The notes: generated by a model not told the origin, from the letters alone. A stretch of 64,000 nucleotides of DNA from Flavobacterium sp. W4I14 (GCA_030817875.1 JAUSZU010000001.1:3472001-3536000); one strand, 5' to 3'. Shown: positions 1 to 9,153, counted from the stretch's first letter. Numbers and translations: made by a program.

Positions 1-263
1 ACATGTGCGGTCTGATCGCAGATCACCTCATCCATAGGTTGGGTAAAACACTTGATCGCAATCTGGTTGGTCATCGTTCCTGACGGGCAAAATAATCCGG
101 CTTCCATATTAAAGGTCGAAGCCAATTTTGTCTCCAATGCATGCACCGTTTCGTCTTCACCAAAAACGTCGTCGCCCACTTTTGCATTCATCATGGCATC
201 TAACATTCCGGCAGAAGGTTTGGTTACCGTATCACTCCTGAAATCTAAAAATCTGTTGTTCAT
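1..263 (-). CDS. Low-specificity L-threonine aldolase, N-terminal part (runs off the window)
   Basis: The reverse strand reads from an ATG at 263 off the left edge with no stop, giving about 87 residues. It opens with NNRFLDFRSDTVTKPSAGM, the characteristic start of PLP-dependent beta-eliminating lyases of the threonine aldolase family (fold type I), followed by a GDDVFGEDETVHALE stretch and LFCPSGTMTNQIA, which in the family forms part of the cofactor pocket. The expected reaction is cleavage of L-threonine or allo-threonine to glycine and acetaldehyde in the cytoplasm. The catalytic lysine would lie outside the window. The gene diverges from the BadF-type kinase, and a 17-bp palindrome lies about 100 bp upstream of its start. 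The family is clear; the substrate specificity is assumed. Confidence 0.85.
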   Translation of the reverse strand, partial: MNNRFLDFRSDTVTKPSAGMLDAMMNAKVGDDVFGEDETVHALETKLASTFNMEAGLFCPSGTMTNQIAIKCFTQPMDEVICDQTAH

Positions 264-361
264 TTCACTATCTGGTTGTAAAATATTGTTAAGGTTAAAA
301 AAAAGACCAATGCCCTTTCTGGTATAATTTTAAGGTTTTTCGGCGATTAAACGCCCTATAT

Positions 362-378
362 AGTGTATTTTTTACACA
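362..378. promoter_or_regulatory. Candidate operator, Nudix-regulator palindrome copy 1
   Basis: AGTGTA, five T, TACACA: one mismatch from the perfect palindrome AGTGTA-N5-TACACT. Three other copies occur in the window (2265, 5523, 15059), all intergenic. This copy sits in the divergent region between the threonine aldolase and the BadF-type kinase and could serve either. Assignment to the Nudix-type regulator at 1500-2189 is inference. Confidence 0.55.
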
Positions 379-482
379 CTTAATTTTCGACAACAACAAA
401 TTGTTAAAAAATTATTAAAAAAAAGGATACAAAATATAAGACTTTTTATACTTTTATCGTGCTAAAACCAAAAATAAATAAA

Positions 483-1343
483 ATGATAGTAATTGCAGAC
501 GGCGGATCTACCAAAACAAATTGGTGTTTGATTAACGAGGCCGGCAGAAAAATTTACTTTAACACCGAAGGTTACAATCCATATTTTTCAAAAGGAGAGT
601 ACATTGTAAAGTCTTTGAATGAGACTCTTCCAGACCACTTGGAAAGAGAGAAATTAACAGCAGTTTATTACTACGGTGCCGGCTGTTCTACACCTGCAAA
701 TGTTAAGATTGTGGCCGATGCCATGCAACAGATCTTTACTAATGCAACCATTTTTGTAGGCCATGATTTACTTGCTTCATCTAGAGCACTCCTTGGAAAC
801 GAGCCGGGATTTGCTGCTATTTTAGGCACAGGAACAAATTCTTGCCTTTATGATGGATCTGAAATTACCATGAACATCGATTCATTGGGGTATTTCCTGG
901 GTGATGAAGGTAGCGGTTCGTACATCGGTAAACGCATTTTAAGCGATTACATGAAAGGTTACATGCCGAAAGGGCTACGTGAAGCTTTTTACGACAACTA
1001 CGCTTTAACCAATGAAGATATTTTCGATAATATTTATAATAAGCCCCTGCCAAACCGTTTCTGCGCAAGCTTTAGTAAATTCTTATACGATTTTAAAGAT
1101 AACTACGAAGATTATGCTTTTGCTACCATTGACTATGCTTTTACTGCATTTTTCGAAGCATTGGTAATCCACTACCCCAACTACAAAGACCACAAATTGA
1201 ACTGTGTAGGTTCTGTAGGTTATAGTTTCCGTGATATTTTAAGTATTGTAGCCGACCGTTATGAAATGGGCGTGGGCAAAATCATCCGCTCACCTATAGA
1301 TGATCTGGTACATTATCACCTGGAGTTAGCGCCGAAGGCTTAG
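483..1343 (+). CDS. BadF/BadG/BcrA/BcrD-type ATPase, probable N-acetylglucosamine kinase-like sugar kinase
   Basis: The protein has about 286 residues of the actin-like (ASKHA) ATPase fold. The first phosphate-binding loop is IADGGSTKTNW near the N-terminus, and the second is ILGTGTNSCLY followed by LGDEGSGSYIGKRIL, both typical of the BadF/BadG family that includes eukaryotic-type GlcNAc kinase. The expected role is cytoplasmic ATP-dependent phosphorylation of an amino sugar or related sugar; the substrate cannot be read from sequence. An in-frame GTG lies at 459, but the ATG at 483 puts the phosphate loop directly at the N-terminus as in the paralogue at 3289, so I prefer it. A perfect inverted-repeat terminator follows at 1397. 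A candidate operator shared with pfkA lies about 100 bp upstream. Confidence 0.8.
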   Translation: MIVIADGGSTKTNWCLINEAGRKIYFNTEGYNPYFSKGEYIVKSLNETLPDHLEREKLTAVYYYGAGCSTPANVKIVADAMQQIFTNATIFVGHDLLASSRALLGNEPGFAAILGTGTNSCLYDGSEITMNIDSLGYFLGDEGSGSYIGKRILSDYMKGYMPKGLREAFYDNYALTNEDIFDNIYNKPLPNRFCASFSKFLYDFKDNYEDYAFATIDYAFTAFFEALVIHYPNYKDHKLNCVGSVGYSFRDILSIVADRYEMGVGKIIRSPIDDLVHYHLELAPKA

Positions 1344-1385
1344 TCCATAGTCCTAAGTCTGGAGTCCTTAGTTCGGAGTCGGATT
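1344..1385. repeat. Short imperfect direct repeats of the AGTC-GGAGTC type
   Basis: The stretch just after the stop codon is built from near-copies of the phrase AGTCCnnAGTC/GGAGTC. It codes for nothing and resembles the phrase-like dispersed repeats found in other gaps of this window. Confidence 0.5.
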
Positions 1386-1396
1386 ACAACCATATA

Positions 1397-1431
1397 AAAA
1401 TCCCCGATTTGAAATTCAAATCGGGGATTTT
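1397..1431. terminator. Bidirectional rho-independent terminator
   Basis: Two 17-nt arms (1397-1413 and 1415-1431) are perfectly complementary around a tight centre, with A-run and T-run flanks on both sides. It lies between the plus-strand kinase and the convergent minus-strand Nudix regulator and can end both transcripts. Confidence 0.85.
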
Positions 1432-1499
1432 ATTTATATACCAGGTTTAATTATTTTCTATTTTCTTTCAACTCTCCACTCCACGCCTAACGCGCTCCG

Positions 1500-2189
1500 C
1501 TAGAACGAGATCTCCTTACCAAAAAGCTTCGCATATTTACGCTTATCAAAGCGGTACAAAGTAGCTGCGCGATAAGAAACACCTTTTTGTTTTTCATCAA
1601 GCTCTTTTAGTACACCAAAACTCACAATCTTCTTTCTAAAGTTCCTTTTATCAAGTTTTTTACCCAAAACCAGTTCATAAACATGCTGCAATTGTGTTAA
1701 GGTAAATTTCTCTGGCAATAGTTCGAAAGCAATTGGCTGGTGTTTAATCCGGCGTTTTATTTTTTCTAATCCTTTATCGTAAATTTTCTGGTGATCGAAA
1801 GCCAGTTTAGGCAGATCGGTAATCGGCAACCAGTTGGCCCGTTTGGCATAAGTACTGATCGGGCGTAGCTCTTTATCCCCGCCCAAACGGATCAAAGCAT
1901 AATAAGCCAAAGTAATTACCCTTCCTTGCGGGTGCCGGTGCGGATCGCCAAAAGCATAATACTGCTCCATATAAATACCGCGCAAACCAGTAAGTTCGTA
2001 CAAAATGCGGGAGGCTGATTGATCTAAACTTTCATCAGGGCCAACAATGTTACCGGGCAGTGCCCACCAATCTTTAAACGGTTCTTCATTCCTTTCGATC
2101 AGTAGGATTTTTAATTCCTTACCATCAAATCCAAACAAAACGCAATCTATCGAGAATACAGAATCTAAATGAGGTAAAATTTGTTCCAA
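1500..2189 (-). CDS. Nudix-fold transcriptional regulator (NrtR/AraR-like) with C-terminal winged helix
   Basis: This 229-residue protein has an N-terminal Nudix fold (roughly residues 10-145) and a C-terminal helix-turn-helix-like region (roughly 150-225, FTLTQLQHVYELVLGKKLD). The Nudix box is degenerate. At the position of the catalytic REXXEE it reads RILYEL, so two of the metal-binding glutamates are replaced. Loss of catalysis is common in Nudix-fold regulators of the NrtR and Bacteroidetes AraR type, where the domain senses a ligand instead. The gene is divergent from pfkA, and a palindrome at 2265 lies in the shared promoter region. I infer that it controls pfkA-gap, the neighbouring kinase and the glucosidase/glgB pair. 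A residual Nudix hydrolase role is not excluded. Confidence 0.8.
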   Translation of the reverse strand: MEQILPHLDSVFSIDCVLFGFDGKELKILLIERNEEPFKDWWALPGNIVGPDESLDQSASRILYELTGLRGIYMEQYYAFGDPHRHPQGRVITLAYYALIRLGGDKELRPISTYAKRANWLPITDLPKLAFDHQKIYDKGLEKIKRRIKHQPIAFELLPEKFTLTQLQHVYELVLGKKLDKRNFRKKIVSFGVLKELDEKQKGVSYRAATLYRFDKRKYAKLFGKEISF

Positions 2190-2264
2190 AGTAAAATTTA
2201 GTTATTTTAAGCAGATAAAGGTATGACTTTCAATATTAAGTAAAAAAAATAAAATAAATTACTT

Positions 2265-2281
2265 AGTGTAAAAAATACACA
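2265..2281. promoter_or_regulatory. Candidate operator, palindrome copy 2, pfkA/Nudix regulator divergent region
   Basis: AGTGTA, five A, TACACA (one mismatch from perfect). It is immediately followed by TATATTCG at 2283-2290, close to the Bacteroidota -7 consensus TAnnTTTG and about 10 bp before the pfkA ATG. A protein bound here would overlap the pfkA promoter and could also autoregulate the divergent Nudix gene. Confidence 0.6.
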
Positions 2282-2300
2282 CTATATTCGTGTTATAAAG

Positions 2301-3287
2301 ATGGAGCCAAATATAAAAAATATAGCTGTATTAACTTCTGGAGGCGATGCCCCAGGAATGAATGCTGCAATCAGAGCTGTTGTACGTACCGGAATTTACC
2401 ATGGCATTAACATGTTTGGTGTAATGCAAGGTTACCAGGGTTTAATTACCGACAACATAAAACCAATGGACGCCCGTTCTGTAAGTAATATTTTACACTT
2501 GGGCGGTACCATATTAAAAACAGCACGCTGTTTAGAGTTCAAAACAGACGAAGGCCAACAGATTGCCTACAATAACTTAAAGAAAAACGGTATTGATGGA
2601 CTAGTGGTCATCGGTGGCGACGGAACATTCACCGGAGCGAGACGTTTTTCGGAAACTTTTGGAGTTAAGGTAATCGGTATACCGGGTACAATTGATAACG
2701 ACTTAGTTGGGTCTGATTTTACTTTGGGTTACGATACTGCCATTAACACTGTAATCGAAGCGATTGATAAAATCAGGGATACTGCCGATGCGCATGACCG
2801 TTTGTTCTTTATAGAAGTAATGGGCCGCGATTCGGGATGTATTGCATTAAGAAGTTCGATTGCCAGTGGTGCCGAAGCTGTTTTGTTACCTGAAAGGGAA
2901 ACCAGCGTTAACGAATTGATTAATAAACTGGCCTTAGGCGCAGCTACAAAAAAATCATCTAGTATTGTTATCGTGGCCGAAGGCCATAAACAAGGCGGTG
3001 CTTACGATATTGCTAAAAAGGTAAAAGAGACCTTTGATCATTACGATACCAAAGTAACCATACTTGGCCACCTTCAACGTGGCGGCAGCCCAAGCAGTTT
3101 CGACAGAATTTTGGGCAGTCGTTTAGGTTTTGCCGCAGTAAATGCGTTAATTGCAGGCCAAACGGAGCAAATGGTAGGCTTAAAAGGAAACGAAATAAAA
3201 TTAACCAGCATAAGAGAGGCTTTAACGGCTCATTCTTTTAAACTCGAGCCCGATTTAATGGAAATGACAGAGGTACTTTCAATATAA
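2301..3287 (+). CDS. pfkA: ATP-dependent 6-phosphofructokinase
   Basis: The 328-residue length is normal for bacterial PFK-A. It phosphorylates fructose 6-phosphate to fructose 1,6-bisphosphate, the committed step of glycolysis. The N-terminal loop SGGDAPGMNAAIRAVV, GGDGTF (residues 105-110) and PGTIDND (128-134) are all present. A glycine, not aspartate, at the fourth position of GGDG, and PGT rather than PKT, mark an ATP-dependent rather than pyrophosphate-dependent enzyme. MGRDSG and LGHLQRGGSPS complete the substrate site. It is the first gene of an operon with a BadF-type kinase (1 nt away) and gap. A candidate operator overlaps its promoter. Confidence 0.97.
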   Translation: MEPNIKNIAVLTSGGDAPGMNAAIRAVVRTGIYHGINMFGVMQGYQGLITDNIKPMDARSVSNILHLGGTILKTARCLEFKTDEGQQIAYNNLKKNGIDGLVVIGGDGTFTGARRFSETFGVKVIGIPGTIDNDLVGSDFTLGYDTAINTVIEAIDKIRDTADAHDRLFFIEVMGRDSGCIALRSSIASGAEAVLLPERETSVNELINKLALGAATKKSSSIVIVAEGHKQGGAYDIAKKVKETFDHYDTKVTILGHLQRGGSPSSFDRILGSRLGFAAVNALIAGQTEQMVGLKGNEIKLTSIREALTAHSFKLEPDLMEMTEVLSI

Positions 3288-3288
3288 T

Positions 3289-5137
<1,849 letters not shown>

Positions 5138-5141
5138 CAAA

Positions 5142-5162
5142 AAAAGTGCTTTAAGCACTTTT
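5142..5162 (+). terminator. Small hairpin directly after gap
   Basis: Perfect 9-bp stem (AAAAGTGCT / AGCACTTTT) with a 3-nt loop, 4 nt after the gap stop codon. It may be a first terminator or an mRNA 3'-end stabiliser ahead of the stronger one at 5175. Confidence 0.6.
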
Positions 5163-5174
5163 CAAAGCTATATA

Positions 5175-5210
5175 AAAGGCAACATTATTCATTTAATGTT
5201 GCCTTTTTGT
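5175..5210 (+). terminator. Rho-independent terminator of the pfkA-gap operon
   Basis: Perfect 13-bp stem (5175-5187 with 5194-5206) around a 6-nt loop, followed by a T-rich tract. Confidence 0.88.
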
Positions 5211-5522
5211 TTTAAACACAATTTTCACCTATAAAATTCTATTTCAAAATCATATGGAAAATTTATTTTATTCAATTTATACATTAAAAATTCACTTAAC
5301 CACTCGTAAAAACTAAAAAATCACCAATAAATTTCAAAAAAATCACTTTAAATCAAGAATTAAACAAACGTTTGACTAAATCGTACCATAAATTGACAAT
5401 ATTTAACAATTACTTAACATATTTTTCTGCTATATTTGCAACACAGTCGTTTTAAACACCAAAATCTCTAACAAAAGGGTTTGCAAATAAAAAATGACAA
5501 AAAAAATACTTAAAATTTTCTT
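5211..5522. other. Gene-free AT-rich stretch upstream of the operator at 5523
   Basis: No convincing gene is seen. A TATATTTG at 5431-5438 fits a -7 element and could start a longer transcript reading into the unit at 5568. A 41-codon ORF (5494-5619) runs across the operator and promoter and is not considered a gene. Confidence 0.4.
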
Positions 5523-5539
5523 AGTGTATTTTTTACACT
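5523..5539. promoter_or_regulatory. Candidate operator, palindrome copy 3 (perfect)
   Basis: AGTGTA, five T, TACACT: a perfect 17-bp palindrome. It ends 14 bp before a TATATTTG -7 element at 5554-5561 and so would cover the upstream promoter region of the short transcription unit beyond it. Confidence 0.62.
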
Positions 5540-5553
5540 ATCAAATTTTTTAC

Positions 5554-5561
5554 TATATTTG
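5554..5561 (+). promoter_or_regulatory. Promoter -7 element TATATTTG of the short transcription unit
   Basis: Exact match to the Bacteroidota -7 consensus TAnnTTTG. The expected start of transcription is about 5567. No clear TTTG -33 element is present, as the -33 region is occupied by the operator palindrome. Confidence 0.5.
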
Positions 5562-5567
5562 CAGAGT

Positions 5568-5726
5568 AATAAACGGAACGATGTTTATCACCACAAAAAA
5601 AGATAAATCATTTTCTTGAAAAACCTTGGTTTAGATAGAAGATTAAAGACAAAGCCTGGCTCATAACAGGTTTATATTTGGTTAGAAAAAAGAGACAAGT
5701 CTGGATAGATTGTCTCTTTTCTTATT
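5568..5726 (+). ncRNA. Candidate regulated small RNA, about 150 nt
   Basis: A promoter element (5554) and a rho-independent terminator (arms 5688-5698 and 5710-5720, 11 bp perfect, followed by a T-rich tail) bracket a region with no substantial ORF; the longest unit inside is a 12-codon ATG frame. Internal complementarities (AAACC/GGTTT near 5621-5632; AAGCCTG/CAGGTTT near 5651-5672) suggest a structured RNA. No plus-strand gene follows, so a leader or attenuator role is unlikely. Its operator matches those of pfkA, the BadF-type kinase and the glucosidase, so I infer an sRNA belonging to that regulon. A short peptide gene is the alternative. Confidence 0.5.
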
Positions 5727-5830
5727 TAAGGGAATTTGTAATCAAATAGCATTAAAATTCTTCGAACGCAAAAACCTTATTTATAATCCGTTATTTGATT
5801 CAAAGCAGCGTACCTATACCGGAAAGTCTT

Positions 5831-6576
5831 TTAAATTTCAATTATCAGTTCTTTTTGATAACCGTTATAGTTTTCACTAATATATCCATGGGGATTACAA
5901 ATAATCTCAGTTTCATCAACATTGTACCTTACCGGAGTATGAATATGACCATGAATCCAGTAAGCGGTTTGTATTTGATGATGAGATCTTCAAGATCTGA
6001 TGCGTAGGCTGAGGCAACCGGATCCTTTCTATACTCTTCTGGTACAGATCTTATACTTGGCGCATGATGAGTAATAACAATGTTTTTATACCCCTTTGAT
6101 TCTTCAAGGCTTTTCTGCAGCCATTTTTTAGAAATCTGATGGATTTTATAAGTGTCTATTGTCCTTAATTTTGAGTAAGACGGATCCCTTCTAATCATCC
6201 GGTAATCATTCATTTTGCTCTGACAAATTATACCATATTCTACGGGATCTCAGAATAGCGAAAAATCTATCCATAAAGTCGCCCCATGAAACCTTATGCC
6301 TTTGAGTTCAATGGTATCATTCTCCAGCACGCCCACATTCGAACCTCTCGATGCTTCGATTATTTTATTGAGTGTGTTGGGATAGGTTCCTTTATAATAT
6401 TCGTGGTTGCCTAAAACATAAATTACAGGTTTGTCTGGAATATTTTCTTTAATCCATTCTATACCTTTTGTGACCAAATTGATGTCGCCTGCCAGAATAA
6501 CCAAATCAGCATTTCCGAAAGATAATTCAGAAACACCAAATTCTTGATGCAGGTCTCTTATAATCTATATTTTCAT
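5831..6576 (-). pseudogene. Metallophosphoesterase, inactivated by two nonsense codons and a frameshift
   Basis: Read in one frame from the ATG at 6576, the protein keeps all calcineurin-like phosphoesterase motifs: RDLH (for the D-x-H motif), LAGDIN, GNHEYY, ITHHAPS and, after the shift, WIHGHIH. It is broken by TAG at 6565-6567 (codon 4), TGA at 6250-6252 after DFSLF, and a one-base loss near 5960, after KYKPL. The frame then resumes as WIHGHIHTPVRYNVDE and ends at the TAA at 5831-5833. The intact protein would have been about 248 residues. The usual S-D-L-H also reads R-D-L-H, and the lesions look like ordinary decay. The remaining open pieces (5929-6213 and 6250-6504) should not be taken as separate genes. 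Confidence 0.85.
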
Positions 6577-6610
6577 AAAAAATATTCATCACCCTGCAGG
6601 GCATAACAAC

Positions 6611-7144
6611 TTAATTATTCTTTTCTCTGAGCATCAAATAGCCAAATCCCGTAATTAAAACAAATACGATCAAAGAATTAACACGCAAAAAAGACGACTC
6701 ATAAAGTATTCCCCAGGAAGAAGCAAAAGAATCTCTTTGAAAGCCGCTAATCCAAAGTATTATATCATTGATAAATGTTGCGCTTAATATCAATAACCCA
6801 AAAGTTAAACGCCAATACCTTGCTTTCCGGAAATAAATAAACCAAAGACTTTGCGTAGAAAATAAATATACCAGTAGCGGAAACACTGCCAGAAACCAAT
6901 ATGGCCCGGTAAATCGGTTTACGAATGCATATCGAACATGATCTCCACTTAGCCAATCAGCACAGAAAATTACCGGGAACTGCAAGAAATACATAATACC
7001 AACAACTCTGATCAGCCAAATAACAGACCTATCATACTGACTGATAAATTCTGTTTTCCTAATAAAAACTATTACGATACTCCAGCAGGCATAAATAAAC
7101 ATATGTTCCTGCAAAATATAGCGCGGCAAAATAGAGTCAATCAT
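6611..7144 (-). CDS. Hypothetical integral membrane protein
   Basis: The 177 residues are dominated by hydrophobic segments, about five predicted membrane helices (for example MFIYACWSIVIVFI, WLIRVVGIMYFLQFPVIFC, YWFLAVFPLLVYLF, LTFGLLILSATFI and SLIVFVLITGFGYLML), with a basic C-terminus. I recognise no family. It lies downstream of, and on the same strand as, the DeoR regulator with a 66-nt gap, and 34 bp upstream of the decayed phosphoesterase. The function is unknown. Confidence 0.6.
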   Translation of the reverse strand: MIDSILPRYILQEHMFIYACWSIVIVFIRKTEFISQYDRSVIWLIRVVGIMYFLQFPVIFCADWLSGDHVRYAFVNRFTGPYWFLAVFPLLVYLFSTQSLWFIYFRKARYWRLTFGLLILSATFINDIILWISGFQRDSFASSWGILYESSFLRVNSLIVFVLITGFGYLMLREKNN

Positions 7145-7210
7145 TAGTGAGGGTTAAACTAGATGACACAAACTAAGTCATTTATTTGGTATTGATTAAT
7201 ATACGAGTAT

Positions 7211-7960
7211 TTAAATCACCTCAATCCCCAAATGTCTATAAGGCTCCAGAATCGTATTATCAGGATCTGTTTCAGTGATAATTACATCTACATCGGTAAC
7301 CGGGCAAACATAGTAAGGCTCTACCGTATTTATTTTCTCGAGTGTGGATAGCGCAATGGTTTTTTGTGCTTGATTAATCATGACGTTGTTCAGCTGGGCA
7401 TCTTCATATATAATGGAGGTAATACCCATGCTATTGTGCAAACTACAGATACCAAGCATACAAACATCGGCCCTAACCTTCCTAAAGGTATCGATAGTTT
7501 CTTGTCCCATGGTGGTAAATGCCGTTTTATGCAATCTTCCACCGGCAAATATCACTTCGGCATTGGGGTGGTCTTCCAAAATATTGGCAACAGGAAAGCT
7601 ATTGGTAATAATGGTGATTTTTAAATCTTTAGGTAATGCAGCAGCCAGCGCCACTACCGAGGTACCACCATCGAAAAATACCACCTGACCATCTTTCAAA
7701 AACGCTAAGGCTTTGTTTGCAATAACCTGTTTGTGCTGCTGATTGTACTTTTCCCTGTCCCTGTAATGCTGTGGAATGGGCGAATGGGAAATTGCGCCAC
7801 CCCTAACCGCCCTGAGCAGCCCTTGCATATCGAGTTCCTTAATATCACGGCGCACAGTATCTTCTGATACATTTAACAATGCGCTCAATTCGTTCAACCG
7901 CACCTTAGTATCTTTTTCCAGGGTATTTATAATGATCTGTAGACGCTCTTCTTTTACCAT
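7211..7960 (-). CDS. DeoR/GlpR-family transcriptional regulator
   Basis: The protein has 249 residues, the standard family length. The N-terminal DeoR helix-turn-helix spans about residues 6-56, with the signature RLNELSALLNVSEDTVRRDI followed by MQGLLRAVRGGA. The C-terminal DeoRC sensor domain, related to ribose-5-phosphate isomerase, carries the FFDGGTSVVALAAAL loop and FAGGRLHKTAFTTMGQE. Such regulators usually bind a sugar phosphate. The gene is divergent from a HAD phosphatase, and three palindromic sites lie between them, which implies autoregulation and control of the phosphatase. The effector is unknown. Confidence 0.9.
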   Translation of the reverse strand: MVKEERLQIIINTLEKDTKVRLNELSALLNVSEDTVRRDIKELDMQGLLRAVRGGAISHSPIPQHYRDREKYNQQHKQVIANKALAFLKDGQVVFFDGGTSVVALAAALPKDLKITIITNSFPVANILEDHPNAEVIFAGGRLHKTAFTTMGQETIDTFRKVRADVCMLGICSLHNSMGITSIIYEDAQLNNVMINQAQKTIALSTLEKINTVEPYYVCPVTDVDVIITETDPDNTILEPYRHLGIEVI

Positions 7961-7965
7961 ATTAC

Positions 7966-8053
7966 TGCAATATATTGCAAATATATAAATTTATCAGGAT
8001 TATATTTTGCAATATATTGCAAAATTAAATACTTTTATTGCAAAATATAGCAA
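7966..8053. promoter_or_regulatory. Three clustered palindromic operators, DeoR/HAD divergent promoter
   Basis: Three near-identical palindromes lie in the 96-bp divergent gap: TGCAATATATTGCA at 7966-7979, TTTTGCAATATATTGCAAAA at 8005-8024 (perfect, 20 bp), and TTGCAAAATATAGCAA at 8038-8053 (imperfect). Spacing and symmetry fit binding sites for the adjacent DeoR-family repressor. The third ends 3 bp before the HAD start codon. Confidence 0.7.
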
Positions 8054-8056
8054 ATC

Positions 8057-8608
8057 ATGAGAAAAACAATAGGCATCGATATGGACGGCGTTCTCGCTGA
8101 CATAGAAGATCATATACTTCAGACCTACCAGGCCGAAACAGGCATCTCACTTAGCCGCAATGATATAAAAGGCAAATCAGAAGAAGAACTTTTTCCGGAT
8201 AGGGCAATGGTAATGAAGATCTGCAATAGAACTGGCTTTTTCAGAAACCTGCCGGTAATGGAAGGTGCTGTTGAAGCCGTAAAAAAATTAATGGAAGACT
8301 ATGAGATCTATATTGTTTCAGCGGCGATGGAATTCCCGTTATCGCTCTTCGAAAAACGCGAGTGGCTTGCAGAGCACTTCCCTTTTATCGGCTGGAAGAA
8401 TATCATCTTTTGTGGCGATAAGAGCATAATAGATACCGATTATTTAATTGACGACCATTGTAAAAACCTTGATTTTTGTAAGGGCAAAGCCTTAATGTTT
8501 ACAGCATTTCACAATGTAGAAAAGGATCATCACCAAAGAATAAATCACTGGAACGAGGTATCAGCTTTATTGAAGGAAATTGAAGAGACAAATCTTGCAA
8601 TCGTCTAG
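8057..8608 (+). CDS. HAD-superfamily 5'(3')-deoxyribonucleotidase-like phosphatase
   Basis: The 183-residue protein begins with the HAD motif I, GIDMDGVLAD, containing the nucleophilic Asp and the general acid two residues later. Motif II lies around YIVSAAME and motif III/IV around CGDKSIIDTDYLIDD. The overall arrangement matches the NT5C/5'(3')-deoxyribonucleotidase family, which dephosphorylates deoxyribonucleoside monophosphates in the cytoplasm. Control by the adjacent DeoR-type regulator would fit a role in nucleotide or sugar-phosphate turnover. The substrate is not established by sequence. Confidence 0.8.
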   Translation: MRKTIGIDMDGVLADIEDHILQTYQAETGISLSRNDIKGKSEEELFPDRAMVMKICNRTGFFRNLPVMEGAVEAVKKLMEDYEIYIVSAAMEFPLSLFEKREWLAEHFPFIGWKNIIFCGDKSIIDTDYLIDDHCKNLDFCKGKALMFTAFHNVEKDHHQRINHWNEVSALLKEIEETNLAIV

Positions 8609-8651
8609 TTAACATTTAGCCCCTTCATATCAACATGCCAGGAATAAAAAA

Positions 8652-8676
8652 AGGATGTAGCCACTGGCTACATCCT
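8652..8676 (+). terminator. Inverted repeat after the HAD gene
   Basis: AGGATGTAGCCA pairs with TGGCTACATCCT, 12 bp with an almost absent loop, 43 bp after the HAD stop. No strong T-run follows, so termination is likely but weaker than at other sites. The rest of 8677-8796 shows nothing recognisable. Confidence 0.5.
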
Positions 8677-8796
8677 CTATCTAAATTAACGCTCTCAACT
8701 AGAAGTTGATATAAGGCTCTCACCCCTTATGCCTACAATATTACGACAGAAAGATTAAGATTTGATGAAGATTTTAATTTAAAGCAACAAAAATTA

Positions 8797-8901
8797 TTAG
8801 TCGCCTCCACAACCACCGCAGTTAGCGCAAGAACTTCCACAGGATGAACCACAAGAACTGGCTCCACCTCCATCTCCCGCTCTAACTGGGTATATAAGCA
8901 C
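8797..8901 (-). CDS. Candidate small Cys/Gly/Ser-rich peptide, 34 residues
   Basis: The minus strand encodes a short frame ending at TAA 8797-8799 whose last 22 residues contain five cysteines in a periodic pattern: SSCGSSCGSSC then ANCGGCGGD, after a GDGGG run. The only plausible start in frame is GTG at 8901 (MLIYPVRAGD). Farther upstream the frame stays open and hydrophobic back to a stop near 8960 but has no ATG. It sits in a 545-bp gap between the HAD gene and a Crp/Fnr regulator. Such tails occur in ribosomally made modified peptides and at the ends of some membrane proteins; no modification enzyme is nearby. It may instead be the remnant of a lost gene. Low certainty. Confidence 0.3.
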   Translation of the reverse strand: MLIYPVRAGDGGGASSCGSSCGSSCANCGGCGGD

Positions 8902-8919
8902 TGGCAGGCTGAAACAAAA

Positions 8920-8945
8920 TAAGCCTCCCTTAAAAGAGAGGCTTA
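8920..8945 (-). terminator. Hairpin with minus-strand T-rich tail
   Basis: TAAGCCTC pairs with GAGGCTTA (8 bp), and the minus strand continues into a T-rich stretch. It lies just upstream of the proposed start of the Cys-rich peptide and would end a transcript coming from the Crp/Fnr gene at 9154. Confidence 0.5.
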
Positions 8946-9153
8946 CGAGTGTAATCTAAATCGTCCCGTTGATTTAATTTTTACTTACCCAAATTTAAAC
9001 AGAAATATGATGTTTAGTATATGCAATTTAAGGTTGTACATCAATATGTAAAAAGTGTATAATGTTATGTAAACATAGCGTTAAAATGAGTATCCTTTCC
9101 GCACGGATCGATCTAACCTGTTATGATCAACTGGGAAACAGTTTTTTATTTAA

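Noticed and set aside
52..327. 91-codon plus-strand frame at the left edge
   Set aside because: The minus strand here encodes a clear threonine aldolase N-terminus.
5494..5619. 41-codon ATG frame running through the operator and promoter at 5523-5561
   Set aside because: It is made of AT-rich low-complexity codons, and the regulatory signals lie inside it; the promoter start would remove its first half.
5795..6007. 70-codon plus-strand frame over the end of the phosphoesterase pseudogene
   Set aside because: Antisense to recognisable protein motifs on the minus strand.
8057..8608. Assigning the HAD gene as a beta-phosphoglucomutase or sugar phosphatase because of the DeoR neighbour
   Set aside because: The motifs fit the 5'(3')-deoxyribonucleotidase type better; the neighbour alone is not enough to change the call.
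9053..9075. AGTGTA half-site near 9054 as a further operator
   Set aside because: No matching second half at the required distance.
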